Below, piece by piece: positions 7,192-15,097 of a stretch of DNA of 53,173 nucleotides (its first letter is position 1; every line of letters begins with the position of its first letter). The notes beneath the pieces were generated by a model, which was given only the letters and a program-made list of their open reading frames with translations, did no database searches and had not been told where the DNA came from. The stretch spans positions 1-53,173 of the forward strand of contig CAIJYV010000033.1 of assembly GCA_903825035.1 (NCBI GenBank), given 5' to 3'. The position numbers and the translations under genes were made by a program. The stretch is from an uncultured Actinomycetes bacterium. Lineage in GTDB: Bacteria; Actinomycetota; Acidimicrobiia; Acidimicrobiales; RAAP-2.

Positions 7192-7881
7192 GTGGGACGC
7201 ATGGAAGCTAGTAAGAAATACACCCATGTGCCCGAACTTCTCTTGGGCTTCGACACCGAAACCACAGGTCTCGATGTCGAGGTCGAGCAGGCGATTTCCT
7301 ACGGATTTGTTTTCTATCAATTGGGAATTCCGGTCTGGAGTACTCAGTTTTTTGTCCGTCCCGAACGAGAAATTGAAGAGGGTGCCAGGAAGGTTCACGG
7401 TATGTCCGTGAGTGATCTCGAGAGTCGAGCCGAAGGTGGCATCTTGAGCGTGGCTGAAGGGCTCGAGAGGTCGATAACAATTCTCGAAGAATTCCATAAC
7501 AGGGGAGCTCATGTTGTCGGAGCCAACGTCACCGGTTTCGACATTGCGATGCTGCGATTTAGCGCTCGGAAATTTCTGGATGAATCAGCGGAAGTTTCGA
7601 CCAAATTCCTCTCTGGGTTACGGACAATTGACGTAGTAGCCCACGATGTCAAAATTGAACCACGTGAATCCAATCCGCGGCGGCGAGGACTGTCGGCGCT
7701 CTGTGAGTACTACGGGGTGAAGCCCGGCGGACACGATGCGCTAGAAGACGCACGTGCGGCCGTAGAAGTATTCGTCAAGCAAGTTGAGAGAAATCTCAAC
7801 GGGCAGTCTGGCTTCGACTTTGTTTTTCCAGATGCCGAGTTCTTGAGCCGGCTTAGAAATATGGTCTCCCACAAGGATTAA
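7192..7881 (+). CDS. DEDDh 3'-5' exonuclease (DnaQ/RNase T fold)
   Basis: A 229-residue stand-alone exonuclease. Exo I is GFDTETTGLD (catalytic Asp and Glu) near residue 19; an Exo II region VVGANVTGFDIAMLRF is near 107, and an Exo III region HDALEDARAAVEVF (His and Asp) near 182. It is similar to the epsilon proofreading fold and to actinobacterial 'exonuclease domain' proteins of about 230 residues. Start GTG 7192 is supported by AGGGGG at 7179-7184; ATG 7201 is the alternative. Probable role is in DNA repair or RNA turnover. It sits between two tRNA genes. Confidence 0.88.
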   Translation: MGRMEASKKYTHVPELLLGFDTETTGLDVEVEQAISYGFVFYQLGIPVWSTQFFVRPEREIEEGARKVHGMSVSDLESRAEGGILSVAEGLERSITILEEFHNRGAHVVGANVTGFDIAMLRFSARKFLDESAEVSTKFLSGLRTIDVVAHDVKIEPRESNPRRRGLSALCEYYGVKPGGHDALEDARAAVEVFVKQVERNLNGQSGFDFVFPDAEFLSRLRNMVSHKD

Positions 7882-7917
7882 TCGGAATGCTGGAAGTGGT
7901 AGGGTTTGGTACCCAAC

Positions 7918-7991
7918 GGGCGGTTGGCGCAGTCTGGTAGCGCACTTCCTTGACATGGAAGGGGTCACAGGTTCAAGTCCTGTACCGCCCA
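7918..7991 (+). tRNA. tRNA-Val (GAC)
   Basis: Acceptor GGGCGGT (7918-7924) pairs ACCGCCC (7984-7990), with discriminator A and no encoded CCA. The anticodon stem CTTCC/GGAAG encloses TTGACAT, anticodon GAC. The T arm contains GGTTCAAGTCC. TAGGGT at 7900-7905 is a likely -10. Confidence 0.95.
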
Positions 7992-8069
7992 CTAAAACAT
8001 ATTCTGAGCAGAGACTTTCCAGTGGGGGAAAGAAAAGTTGGTCCTTCACCCGAGTACCTGCTCGTACTT

Positions 8070-8831
8070 TCAGGGCTGGTCTGGCGTGGTGATAGTTACG
8101 CTCGTGATCGTAATGGCAGCGAGGGAGAGCAATCGTCCGATCAGCGAAGAACCGGCTCCTGGGTCTGCCGCCCCTTGGGCGATTACGTTTCCAACCAGTG
8201 TGGAGCCTGCTCCGCCACCGAATGCCCCAGTTGAGATCCAGTAAACGTTATTTGCCTGAGCGCCATTCGAAAGATTGATGAGGGAGCCAGCGCCAATACC
8301 AACCGCTCCGGTCACTTGGAAGACAAAAAGTGACTTGGGGTCCCCCCGCCCATCTAAAGTCAAGACTCCGCTAGCGGCCATATTCAGGGCTCCGGAGTCG
8401 AAGTACACCCCTGGAAATAGCGTCATCCCGTTTATATCTCCTGAGATTAGGGCGTTGCTCGGAAGCGCCATCATCTCGTTGTACGCAGACCTAAGTATGC
8501 CGAGCAAATATGTTGAACTCGTAGATTCTTGTCCCGATGGATTCTCGATCGCGCTAATGCCGCTGACGCCGTTCATCGTTGAGGACGTCTCGGTAATCGA
8601 TTGTGCCAGTGTTGAATAGTTGACGACCGCTCCAAGGATGGCCGGAGCTGTCAATCTATCTACCGCTCGTGTTAGAGCGAAATCCCAACCCACCGGAGTT
8701 CCGCCAGTTCCTGCACCGGTGGTAGTGAAGTACGCGAGTGCTACTCCTGGCGCAAGACTGGACAGTACGAGCAATATCGCTCCGGCAATGCCCTTTGCGG
8801 TCAAGCAATTCTTCGATCCGAAGTGCCTCAT
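8070..8831 (-). CDS. Secreted DUF3494 ice-binding-like protein with SipW-type signal peptide
   Basis: About 253 residues from ATG 8831. An N-terminal hydrophobic segment runs into ALAYFTTTGAGTG, the motif of SipW-dependent-type signal peptides. The mature part carries the DUF3494 signature: TLFPGVYFDSGALNMAASG, then GDPKSLFVFQV, SNGAQANNVYW and the late SLIGRLLSLAAITI. DUF3494 proteins fold as a discontinuous beta-solenoid and bind ice or act as surface adhesins. The first part of the usual domain ('SFAVLAG...TGDLGVSPG') is missing or replaced, so the fold may be shortened. The start is chosen at MRHFG rather than the longer frame from 8951 because the signal peptide begins there. It is followed upstream by another SipW-type protein. 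Confidence 0.75.
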   Translation of the reverse strand: MRHFGSKNCLTAKGIAGAILLVLSSLAPGVALAYFTTTGAGTGGTPVGWDFALTRAVDRLTAPAILGAVVNYSTLAQSITETSSTMNGVSGISAIENPSGQESTSSTYLLGILRSAYNEMMALPSNALISGDINGMTLFPGVYFDSGALNMAASGVLTLDGRGDPKSLFVFQVTGAVGIGAGSLINLSNGAQANNVYWISTGAFGGGAGSTLVGNVIAQGAADPGAGSSLIGRLLSLAAITITSVTITTPDQP

Positions 8832-8974
8832 TCGAGTGAAGCGCTTTTGACCGAAAGGGTGGTCCTCATCCACACAACCCAAGCCATCAGGAAAGCCTGA
8901 AAGCCCTGGTTGGAGTCTGCGCGGACACCCCTTTATCCCTCGCCGGTTCATTCATCTTCGTTTCGACCTGTCTT

Positions 8975-9586
8975 TTAGCTCGATACAAAAACTAAATCAA
9001 CAGTTGCGTTCTTACAGGAGTCTTGATTCACCCCTTCAGACTTGAGCGCAACGGACAAAGTGCTGGTTGCGTCAGGCGTTCCATTCGAAGCGTTTCCTAG
9101 GGTGACGCTGGCGTTGCCACCAACAAGCAGATTGCCTTCGACTGCAACCCAACTGGTTCCCTCGAACCATGCGGCAAGACATCCTGGAACCGGTACGCCA
9201 TTATTTGTCACATCGCCCGTAGTCGCCTGGATTTCCGGCGAAAGATGTGAAGCGTTGTATGTCGCCACAGCGCTCAGTGAAGCAGTGGACGCACTAACTG
9301 TGACCGCATGAATACCTTGGCTGGCCTGTGATGGATTGGAAATCGAGATGGCCAAGTAGTCGGCGGGTCCGCCTGGGACTAGTGTGACCGAGCTGAACGA
9401 AGCGTCTCCGAGGGTGCTGCCGTCAGGAATTTGGGTGATTGTGAGCGGCACGCTTGTGCCGACTGACGTGTCACCCTGACCCGAACCGGTCGCCGTGAAG
9501 TAGGCGTAGGCGAGTCCGCCCAGCATCATTACGAGAGAGATGGTGGCTACTGCGGTAGCGAGCTTGCCCTGAATTATGGTTTTCAT
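8975..9586 (-). CDS. Secreted protein with SipW-type signal peptide (TasA/CalY-like surface protein)
   Basis: About 203 residues from ATG 9586, which has AGAAAG as ribosome-binding site; a longer frame from 9643 is less likely. The N-terminus KLATAVATISLVMMLGGLA followed by YAYFTATGSGQG is a SipW-type signal peptide nearly identical in its last part to that of the neighbour at 8.8 kb. The mature protein is Ser/Thr/Val-rich beta protein with two cysteines that could form a disulfide (VPGCLAAWF and NQDSCKNA). TasA/CalY relatives form fibres in other bacteria. Fibre formation here is speculation; secretion is well supported. Confidence 0.68.
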   Translation of the reverse strand: MKTIIQGKLATAVATISLVMMLGGLAYAYFTATGSGQGDTSVGTSVPLTITQIPDGSTLGDASFSSVTLVPGGPADYLAISISNPSQASQGIHAVTVSASTASLSAVATYNASHLSPEIQATTGDVTNNGVPVPGCLAAWFEGTSWVAVEGNLLVGGNASVTLGNASNGTPDATSTLSVALKSEGVNQDSCKNATVDLVFVSS

Positions 9587-9912
9587 AGAAAAACTTTCTA
9601 GTGAGAGTTGCGGAGAATAGTTATCAAGTGCAGTGTTTTGCACATTGTCGGCGTGTTTCTCACGGAGAAAGGGTCTGCAGTCTCTTCAGCAAAAAGTGCC
9701 AAAAATAAAGAGGGTGCTTTGCTCGACATTATCGCCGGTGCCAACTCGCTTGTAAGCGAACTTTTTGCGTACGATGCGCAAGAGCCCAACGTAAACAGAA
9801 ACTCCTAGAATCTGTTTAACGATTCGACCCTATCATCATTCTCCGGTCTCGGTACCGCGAACTTTCGAGCAGGCTTACTGCGGTTTATCGCCAACTATTT
9901 AGCTCTATTGAA
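9587..9912. other. Intergenic region with several inverted repeats, no gene
   Basis: About 326 bases without a convincing gene. Short inverted repeats are visible: TTTCTC/GAGAAA around 9655-9670, TCGCTT/AAGCGA near 9745-9760, and TAAACAGA (9792-9799) with TCTGTTTA (9811-9818). The last is the strongest and could be an operator for the secreted-protein gene that starts at 9586 on the minus strand. No T-run follows any of them. Confidence 0.4.
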
Positions 9913-10668
9913 CTATGCGGGCCTCAAAAGGGACTTTTCGTTGACAAGTCCAATAGGTAATTCAACCTCGCGTACCCCGTCGGCACCAGTGGATACGAAA
10001 TAGGCTCGGGCCTTGGGCCATTTGCTGGTCGAGTCACTCACGACTGACACCGGCGTTTCGCCTTCGTACCAGATGCCTACGTGGTCGTCGGTAGCGAATG
10101 CTTCTGACGAGAGGATCCCGTCGCCGACTAATTCCTGGAGTAGTGGGCGGCGTTGTGCCTCCGAATCGTAATGAACACCATTGGCGTAGGGGAGAAAGCC
10201 CAACGCATTTGTCGCGGGCTGAAGAGTGGGCCCGTAGGAGTCGGTCGTTCCACCAGTGTGCCAGCAAATACTTCCCGCCGAAACCCCACCAAGAATCACA
10301 CCCTGTTCCCACGCGGCACGCATTCCCACATCTACTTTGTGCAAGCGCCAGAGCTCGAGCAGGTTCGCAACCGAACCACCGCCGACCCACACCAGATCGC
10401 ACGTAGTCAGCCGCTCTTCCGGGTCCGCGCTTGGTTGTGGAAATAGCTTGAGCTCAGTGACATCACAGCCCGCCGCGTTGAAGGCCTCGTACAGCATGGC
10501 GTAGTAACTGATGTCGTCGCCACTAGCGGTCAGGACTAGGCACACTCGCGGCCTCGTCTTGCCGGTCAGGGCGAGAGCGTCAGTGAGCATGTCGCCAATG
10601 CGGACGCTCTGCTGGATGGGCCCGGGGATAAACCCGCCAGAAGTTGCGAGAATGAGTTTAGTAACCAT
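9913..10668 (-). CDS. Peptidase S51 family (dipeptidase E/cyanophycinase-like)
   Basis: A 251-residue class I GATase-fold serine peptidase. The nucleophile motif GGVSAGSICW (Gly-x-Ser-Ala-Gly-Ser) is near residue 128, preceded by the family's WVGGGSVANLLELW. These cytoplasmic enzymes cleave Asp-X dipeptides or related peptides. Length fits peptidase E-like proteins. It stands alone on the minus strand, divergent from the gene at 10751. No clear Shine-Dalgarno precedes ATG 10668. Confidence 0.85.
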   Translation of the reverse strand: MVTKLILATSGGFIPGPIQQSVRIGDMLTDALALTGKTRPRVCLVLTASGDDISYYAMLYEAFNAAGCDVTELKLFPQPSADPEERLTTCDLVWVGGGSVANLLELWRLHKVDVGMRAAWEQGVILGGVSAGSICWHTGGTTDSYGPTLQPATNALGFLPYANGVHYDSEAQRRPLLQELVGDGILSSEAFATDDHVGIWYEGETPVSVVSDSTSKWPKARAYFVSTGADGVREVELPIGLVNEKSLLRPA

Positions 10669-10750
10669 GCGTCTTTTTTACTAGAAATAGCCCCTTGATA
10701 TCGACCTGTCACAGGCCTGTGGCACCATCGTTTACGTCGAAAGGAGACAC

Positions 10751-11194
10751 ATGAGCACAGTTTCAGTTTCAGCTTTGGTAGGCGAGCCGGGTCGTTACGA
10801 CAGCGGGATGTACCAAACCCACGTATTTCTACTCCACGAGGGAGACGGCATGGCGTGGGAGATGATTGATCTAAAGCAGTTAGATAAGCCAACCGTGCGC
10901 TGGCGCGCCGCCGGTCCCGAACTGGCCGGGCAAGCCCTATTGGCGATGATCGGTATGCATTTACTCCGCGAACCAGCTCCAAGCGCCTTGTCGGCAGATG
11001 GCTTAGTCTGGCTCGAAGAAGCCGATGAAACTGCCGTGGCGAAGTTGGCGCAAGCGGCAAAGGAGTTTGACAACATCATGATCCAGGTATCGGGCCCAGA
11101 GTCCGCACTGGGGCTCTTAGAGGGGATTTTCGAGGCTCGAGGATTGGTCTGGGCTCCATTTGATGAAATGTCGCCCTTTTTCAAAGGCGAGTAA
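10751..11194 (+). CDS. Hypothetical protein, 147 aa
   Basis: Not recognised. A soluble, acidic 147-residue protein with a clear AAAGGAG ribosome-binding site before ATG 10751. The N-terminal part (RYDSGMYQTHVFLLHEGDGM) looks beta-rich and the C-terminal part is helical (DETAVAKLAQAAKEFDNIM). No signal peptide or cysteines. It sits between a divergent peptidase and the nuclease/helicase cassette. Nothing ties it functionally to the cassette, because 97 bases and a separate promoter follow it. Confidence 0.65.
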   Translation: MSTVSVSALVGEPGRYDSGMYQTHVFLLHEGDGMAWEMIDLKQLDKPTVRWRAAGPELAGQALLAMIGMHLLREPAPSALSADGLVWLEEADETAVAKLAQAAKEFDNIMIQVSGPESALGLLEGIFEARGLVWAPFDEMSPFFKGE

Positions 11195-11230
11195 CTGGCG
11201 ATTTCCCCAGTTCTGCGAGGCGCGAGAGTG

Positions 11231-11261
11231 TTGTAAAAGCAATCGCACCTCGGTCTATCCT
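11231..11261 (+). promoter_or_regulatory. Probable promoter of the nuclease-helicase cassette
   Basis: TTGTAA (11231-11236) and TATCCT (11256-11261) are separated by 19 bases. Transcription would start about 24 bases before ATG 11292. Confidence 0.4.
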
Positions 11262-11291
11262 TATCACAGGCCGAAAGAAATGTGAGCACCA

Positions 11292-12332
11292 ATGAGGTTT
11301 AACGCCGGCGAAATCTACTTTATTCAAGAGTATGACCCGCAAACCGCACGTCCGACCAAGTACGTGAAAATTGGGCTAGTCCGCGATGGTCGTACTACGG
11401 CACAGCGAATCAAAGAGCACCAGACAGGTAATCCGCGAGCGCTGAAAGAGACAAAACTGCTCCAGACGCCCGCAGTGTCCTTTGTCGAGCGAATGCTCCA
11501 TCAGATGTTTGCTGAAAATCGCATCACGGGTGGTGAATGGTTTATTTTTACGGAATCAGAGCTGAATTCCTGCATGGAGGCTGCGAAAGATCTGGTGGCC
11601 GATGTTAAGAAGCAAGAAAGTATTTTTGCTGCGGCCGAAGCGTTCAAGACGAAACGATCCAAGAAAGCCACAATTGCTGCGAGCAAGCAGGCGCTTGCCC
11701 TTCACAAGGAATATTTTAAGTCCGACTTTTTGCTTCGCGAATTGAAGTCGGTCATAGAAAAGTATGAGAAGCGACTAGACGAAAAGGCGGGTGAAGGCGA
11801 AGATATCGACGATGCCCGTAGCCAAAAGCAAGTGAGCCGTTCACTCTTTGATGTGAAGGCGCTACAAGTGGCGCAGCCGAGTGTCTACAAAAAGTACCTG
11901 GTGACGACAACGAGCGTGAGCGGCACCTTTCGAATTGTTCCCAACAAGGGCTATAACTTTTCTCTTAATGTGATCTCGCCCAAGCTGGAGAGTTTCATCT
12001 CAGGGTTCTACGGCACAATTGAGCAATTGAAGAAAAACCCCAAAGTCCTCGATGTTGCCAAGGCTAAATATTCGTTCATCAAAGGCCAGGTCGCCCGAGC
12101 TGAGTGGGAGCGCGAAAAGGCCATTAATCAACTTCGCTTGCTCTGCGCGAACAATGCCGGTATCGAAGGAATTTGTACGTGGGTACGAGTTGCCAAGGAA
12201 AAGGAAGAATTCAGCCGAACCGCCTTTAAGGCTGCGCGACCAGATCTCTACTTGAAGTACTCGAAGACCCAGACCACGACCCGTCGGGTCACCAAGGCCG
12301 GGCGAACTTCTGCGGGAAAAAAGGTGCGGTAG
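11292..12332 (+). CDS. GIY-YIG/T5orf172-type nuclease-domain protein
   Basis: A 346-residue protein. The N-terminal ~95 residues match the T5orf172/GIY-YIG pattern: GEIYFI, YVKIGLV, then AQRIKEHQTGNP with the catalytic Arg, a Glu in FVERMLHQMF, and GGEWF. A lysine-rich helical region follows. The C-terminal half contains two copies of one motif: LFDVKALQVAQPSVYKKY near residue 190 and TAFKAARPDLYLKY near residue 315, each followed by a Thr-rich stretch, suggesting a duplicated DNA- or protein-binding module. It is 30 bases from the NERD-helicase gene on the same strand, so they form an operon. Base use is more AT-rich than the neighbours, in line with transfer. Confidence 0.75.
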   Translation: MRFNAGEIYFIQEYDPQTARPTKYVKIGLVRDGRTTAQRIKEHQTGNPRALKETKLLQTPAVSFVERMLHQMFAENRITGGEWFIFTESELNSCMEAAKDLVADVKKQESIFAAAEAFKTKRSKKATIAASKQALALHKEYFKSDFLLRELKSVIEKYEKRLDEKAGEGEDIDDARSQKQVSRSLFDVKALQVAQPSVYKKYLVTTTSVSGTFRIVPNKGYNFSLNVISPKLESFISGFYGTIEQLKKNPKVLDVAKAKYSFIKGQVARAEWEREKAINQLRLLCANNAGIEGICTWVRVAKEKEEFSRTAFKAARPDLYLKYSKTQTTTRRVTKAGRTSAGKKVR

Positions 12333-12362
12333 CGAACCAAGAGAGGCTGCTAAAACATAGCG

Positions 12363-13976
12363 GTGGCCAATCTGCTCCCTTTAGCCTCATCCCTTAATTC
12401 AGTCTCGAATCGCGAAGAGCGATTGGTTGTTGAGTTTTTACTTGAGGCCCTCGATGACTCGTGGTATCTCTACCCAGGCTTTCGCATGCGAGAGCACCAA
12501 CAGGACTTTGAGTCGGACATCCTGCTGGTAAGCCCTCATTACGGTGTCGGCATCGTCGAGGTCAAAGGTGGCAATATTCACATTGACGCAGGTCGTTGGG
12601 TCAACACGCCCGATGGCAGCGACCCCGTCACGCAAGCTGTTTCAAATTCCTATCGCGTCGCCGAACTGATTGCCAAAGCGATTGGACTGAAAATCAAGGT
12701 GGCGTGGGCAATATGGTTGCCTAATGCCAAAAGCTACGAGGGATTCCTGCCGGCGGGTTTGAGTAGGGAGCAGTTGATTCTTGGAGCGGAAGTTGACCCA
12801 GATCTCTTCTCGGTTCAAGAGTTTTTTAATGAAAGCGCACCTGTCTATAAGCTGCCAGGGACGGACCTGGAAAAGGTGATTAACACTCTTTGCCCCTCGG
12901 TGAATTTTGTGTACGACCCGCAATTCGAGGCTAGGCGAGTTCGCGAGCGACTAGAAACAATTCTCAAATCGCAACTTGATGCAGTGGCCTCGCTAGAAAA
13001 GCACAAACGTGTTTTCGTTCAAGGCGGTGCCGGTACGGGGAAGACCGCTTTAGCGGTACGCTGGGCCTACAGTGCATTGCACGAAGAAGAGCCCAAGCGG
13101 GTGTTGCTCACTTGTTATAACGAGCCGTTGGCTGCAAAACTTCGCGAGGAGATGGGGCTGTTCGACCCAACAGAAGAGGAGGGACGCGTTCTCAAAGTTG
13201 GCTCCTTTTATTCGTTGATGGCTAGTCTGCCGGGAATGCCGCCTTTTGGTTTGAGTCCAACGGAACCTAGCTACTGGCAAGAGTACGAGCGGCACATTCT
13301 CAGCCACTTGGGGAAGGTGAACTTAAAGTTTGATCGAATCATTGTTGATGAGTGTCAGGACTTCTCTCCAGCATGGCTAGCGGCACTTGAGTCGCTCCTG
13401 GATGCTGACGGAGATAATGAGCTCTACTTAATGGGTGATGCGAACCAGGCCTTAATTTCGAGAGGGTTCGTAGCCCCAACTCGCGAAGAGGGTTGGGTGT
13501 TGGTGACATTACCTCGCAATGTGCGAAACGTGCGTGCCATCGCCACTTTGGCGTATCGATTCTTTAAGGGAGCGAAGGCGGTCGAGTCGCCCGAGGCCGA
13601 GGGCGCCGTTGTTGCTCGTGCCGTGCCGTCCGGTGCTGATTTGTGGCCGGAGACTAATTTGGCGATACAAGAGATGGTGGATGCTGGTTGCGCCACAAAC
13701 GAGATACTCGTCATTGCAAGTTCGGCCACGCTGCGAGACAATCTGCGTCTCAAGCTTGGGTTGGTGGCCTATGAAGATCGGGGAGCTGGTCGAATTGTTT
13801 GTGAGACGCCACACCGCTCCAAGGGCCTGGAATTCAACTACGTCGTGCTAGTGCTCGATGCGCGGTTGGAAAATGCGGAGCTCTACGTGGCCTTAACCAG
13901 GGCAGTCAACAAGATTTCAATAGTCAGTTGGCCTGCAGGAATAGAACGAATCCGAGTAAAGCCCAACCGGGGGTGA
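12363..13976 (+). CDS. NERD nuclease-domain / UvrD-like SF1 helicase fusion
   Basis: A 537-residue protein. The N-terminal NERD domain shows Glu near residue 20 (NREERLVVEFLL), then DFESDILLV and VGIVEVKGGNI, giving the D-(x)n-ExK nuclease core, and a Trp after it (GRWVNT). The helicase part has Walker A GGAGTGKTALA near 222, the UvrD-type Walker B IIVDECQDFSP near 325, motif III YLMGDANQAL, motif V HRSKGLEFNYVV and motif VI LYVALTRAVNK near 508. Such fusions occur in mobile and defence loci. Start is GTG 12363, 30 bases after the GIY-YIG gene. All key residues appear intact. Confidence 0.85.
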   Translation: MANLLPLASSLNSVSNREERLVVEFLLEALDDSWYLYPGFRMREHQQDFESDILLVSPHYGVGIVEVKGGNIHIDAGRWVNTPDGSDPVTQAVSNSYRVAELIAKAIGLKIKVAWAIWLPNAKSYEGFLPAGLSREQLILGAEVDPDLFSVQEFFNESAPVYKLPGTDLEKVINTLCPSVNFVYDPQFEARRVRERLETILKSQLDAVASLEKHKRVFVQGGAGTGKTALAVRWAYSALHEEEPKRVLLTCYNEPLAAKLREEMGLFDPTEEEGRVLKVGSFYSLMASLPGMPPFGLSPTEPSYWQEYERHILSHLGKVNLKFDRIIVDECQDFSPAWLAALESLLDADGDNELYLMGDANQALISRGFVAPTREEGWVLVTLPRNVRNVRAIATLAYRFFKGAKAVESPEAEGAVVARAVPSGADLWPETNLAIQEMVDAGCATNEILVIASSATLRDNLRLKLGLVAYEDRGAGRIVCETPHRSKGLEFNYVVLVLDARLENAELYVALTRAVNKISIVSWPAGIERIRVKPNRG

Positions 13977-13982
13977 ACCAAA

Positions 13983-14318
13983 CTATCGAGTAGCGCGCTT
14001 GCGAACCGCTTTTTTGACGGGTTTGCGGCCAGGAGCCTTTAGGCCAGCGATTAGTGCTCCGCCGTCCATCTTGAGGGCTTCAGCGACCCTCAGAATGTTG
14101 GTAAGTGAGGGATTTACTTCGCTGCGCTCGAGGTGACCGATGTAAGTACGGTGTAGCCCGCAGCGCGCGCCGAGTTCTTCTTGACTGAGGTCAAGAACCT
14201 TGCGAGCCTCACGAATTCGTAAGCCGAAGTTATCGCTCTTAAATTTCAACCTAGATTCCTGCCCTCTATCGATTTTGGAATGTGTTGATTGCAGCAACAC
14301 AAATTCATTTGATAGCAA
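13983..14318 (-). CDS. XRE-family (Cro/C1-type) transcriptional regulator
   Basis: A 111-residue regulator convergent with the helicase gene (6-base gap). The helix-turn-helix reads LSQEELGARCGLHRTYIGHL followed by ERSEVNPSLTNI, the pattern common in restriction-modification controller proteins and other autoregulated XRE repressors. The C-terminal tail is very basic (RKPVKKAVRKRATR). ATG 14318 gives a 30-residue extension; a TTG start near 14253 with CAGGAA upstream would give the usual compact size. An inverted repeat and AT-rich promoter region lie just upstream. It likely controls itself and perhaps the cassette. Confidence 0.85.
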   Translation of the reverse strand: MLSNEFVLLQSTHSKIDRGQESRLKFKSDNFGLRIREARKVLDLSQEELGARCGLHRTYIGHLERSEVNPSLTNILRVAEALKMDGGALIAGLKAPGRKPVKKAVRKRATR

Positions 14319-14493
14319 ACATCTTAACGAGGTTGGAATAATTGCGAGCGCTGTTTAACTGAAATGCTAATTATCAATCGAAAAATTATGACCTGAAAAT
14401 TTGTGAGTTGCGATTTTTATATCGCAAAAGTAAACATCACCACACACTTTTGGAACAAGTTGAGTGCTTACTCACCTTTTACTTGAATGATTC
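14319..14493. promoter_or_regulatory. AT-rich promoter/operator region upstream of the XRE gene
   Basis: About 175 AT-rich bases between the XRE start and the end of the nitroreductase gene. It holds the perfect inverted repeat TTGCGAT (14408-14414)/ATCGCAA (14421-14427), a candidate binding site for the XRE protein or a hairpin. Its base composition differs sharply from the rest of the window, suggesting the boundary of a transferred segment. Confidence 0.4.
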
Positions 14494-15096
14494 TTATTCG
14501 AACGATGGACTGACGTCGCGCGTACGTTTGAGCTCGAAGAAACCTGGTGTTCCCGCAACCGCTACGACACCATCGAAGAGACGACCTGCTTGCTCGCCCT
14601 TTGGCGCAGGGGTAACAACTGGACCGAAGAATGCAATGTCGCCCACGTGAATGACTGGCGTGCCAACGTCGAAGCCGACCGGATCCATGCCTCGGTGGTG
14701 GCTAACGCGCAGAGGAGCGTCAAAATTTGAATCGAAGGCCGCCTCGGCGAGCGCCGGGTCAAGGTCGCATGCTTGTAGCGATTCGGGGATGACTTCGGAC
14801 CATTCCTTATTACCTTGAACGTGGAATCTTTCCCCCATCTCCGAGTAGAGAGGTTTAACAACCTCGTTGCCATACCGCTGTTCGGCAGCGATTAAAACTC
14901 GAGCCGGCTCCCAACCGCGTTTGATGAGTTCGACGTATTCTTCTGGTAGGTCTCGACCCTCATTTAGAACCGAAAGGCTCATAACGTGGAATTTGGTTTC
15001 GATGTCTCGCACCTTCTCGGCTTCAAGGAGCCAGCGTGAGGCAATCCAGGCCCATGGGCAAAGCGGGCACACCCAAAGATCTACTGACTGTTTCAT
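14494..15096 (-). CDS. Mycothiol-dependent nitroreductase (Rv2466c-like, DsbA fold)
   Basis: About 200 residues from ATG 15096. It begins MKQSVDLWVCPLCPWAWIAS, with the thioredoxin-like active site CPWA typical of mycobacterial Rv2466c, a mycothiol-dependent DsbA-family reductase that activates nitro compounds and protects against oxidants. A late cis-Pro region (GFDVGTPVIHVGD) supports the fold. AAAGGAGAA precedes ATG 15096; the longer frame from 15129 overlaps the preceding gene and lacks a good site. It is one base downstream of the M20 peptidase stop, so the two are coupled. Presence of MshC in the window agrees with mycothiol use. Confidence 0.88.
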   Translation of the reverse strand: MKQSVDLWVCPLCPWAWIASRWLLEAEKVRDIETKFHVMSLSVLNEGRDLPEEYVELIKRGWEPARVLIAAEQRYGNEVVKPLYSEMGERFHVQGNKEWSEVIPESLQACDLDPALAEAAFDSNFDAPLRVSHHRGMDPVGFDVGTPVIHVGDIAFFGPVVTPAPKGEQAGRLFDGVVAVAGTPGFFELKRTRDVSPSFE

Positions 15097-15097
15097 C

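Noticed and set aside
8275-8850. Plus-strand open frames of 114 and 76 residues
   Set aside because: They are antisense shadows of the DUF3494 gene, which has a clear signal peptide and domain match.
9710-9760. GCAAAGC on the minus strand before the SipW-type gene, recalling part of the c-di-GMP-I (GEMM) riboswitch
   Set aside because: The partner elements (GGCAAACC and the GGCC-tetraloop receptor) are absent and the spacing is wrong, so there is no real match.
9608-9808. 66-residue frame on the plus strand in the 9.6 kb gap
   Set aside because: No ribosome-binding site or -10 at the right distance and it overlaps the start of the SipW-type gene antisense; the region looks regulatory.
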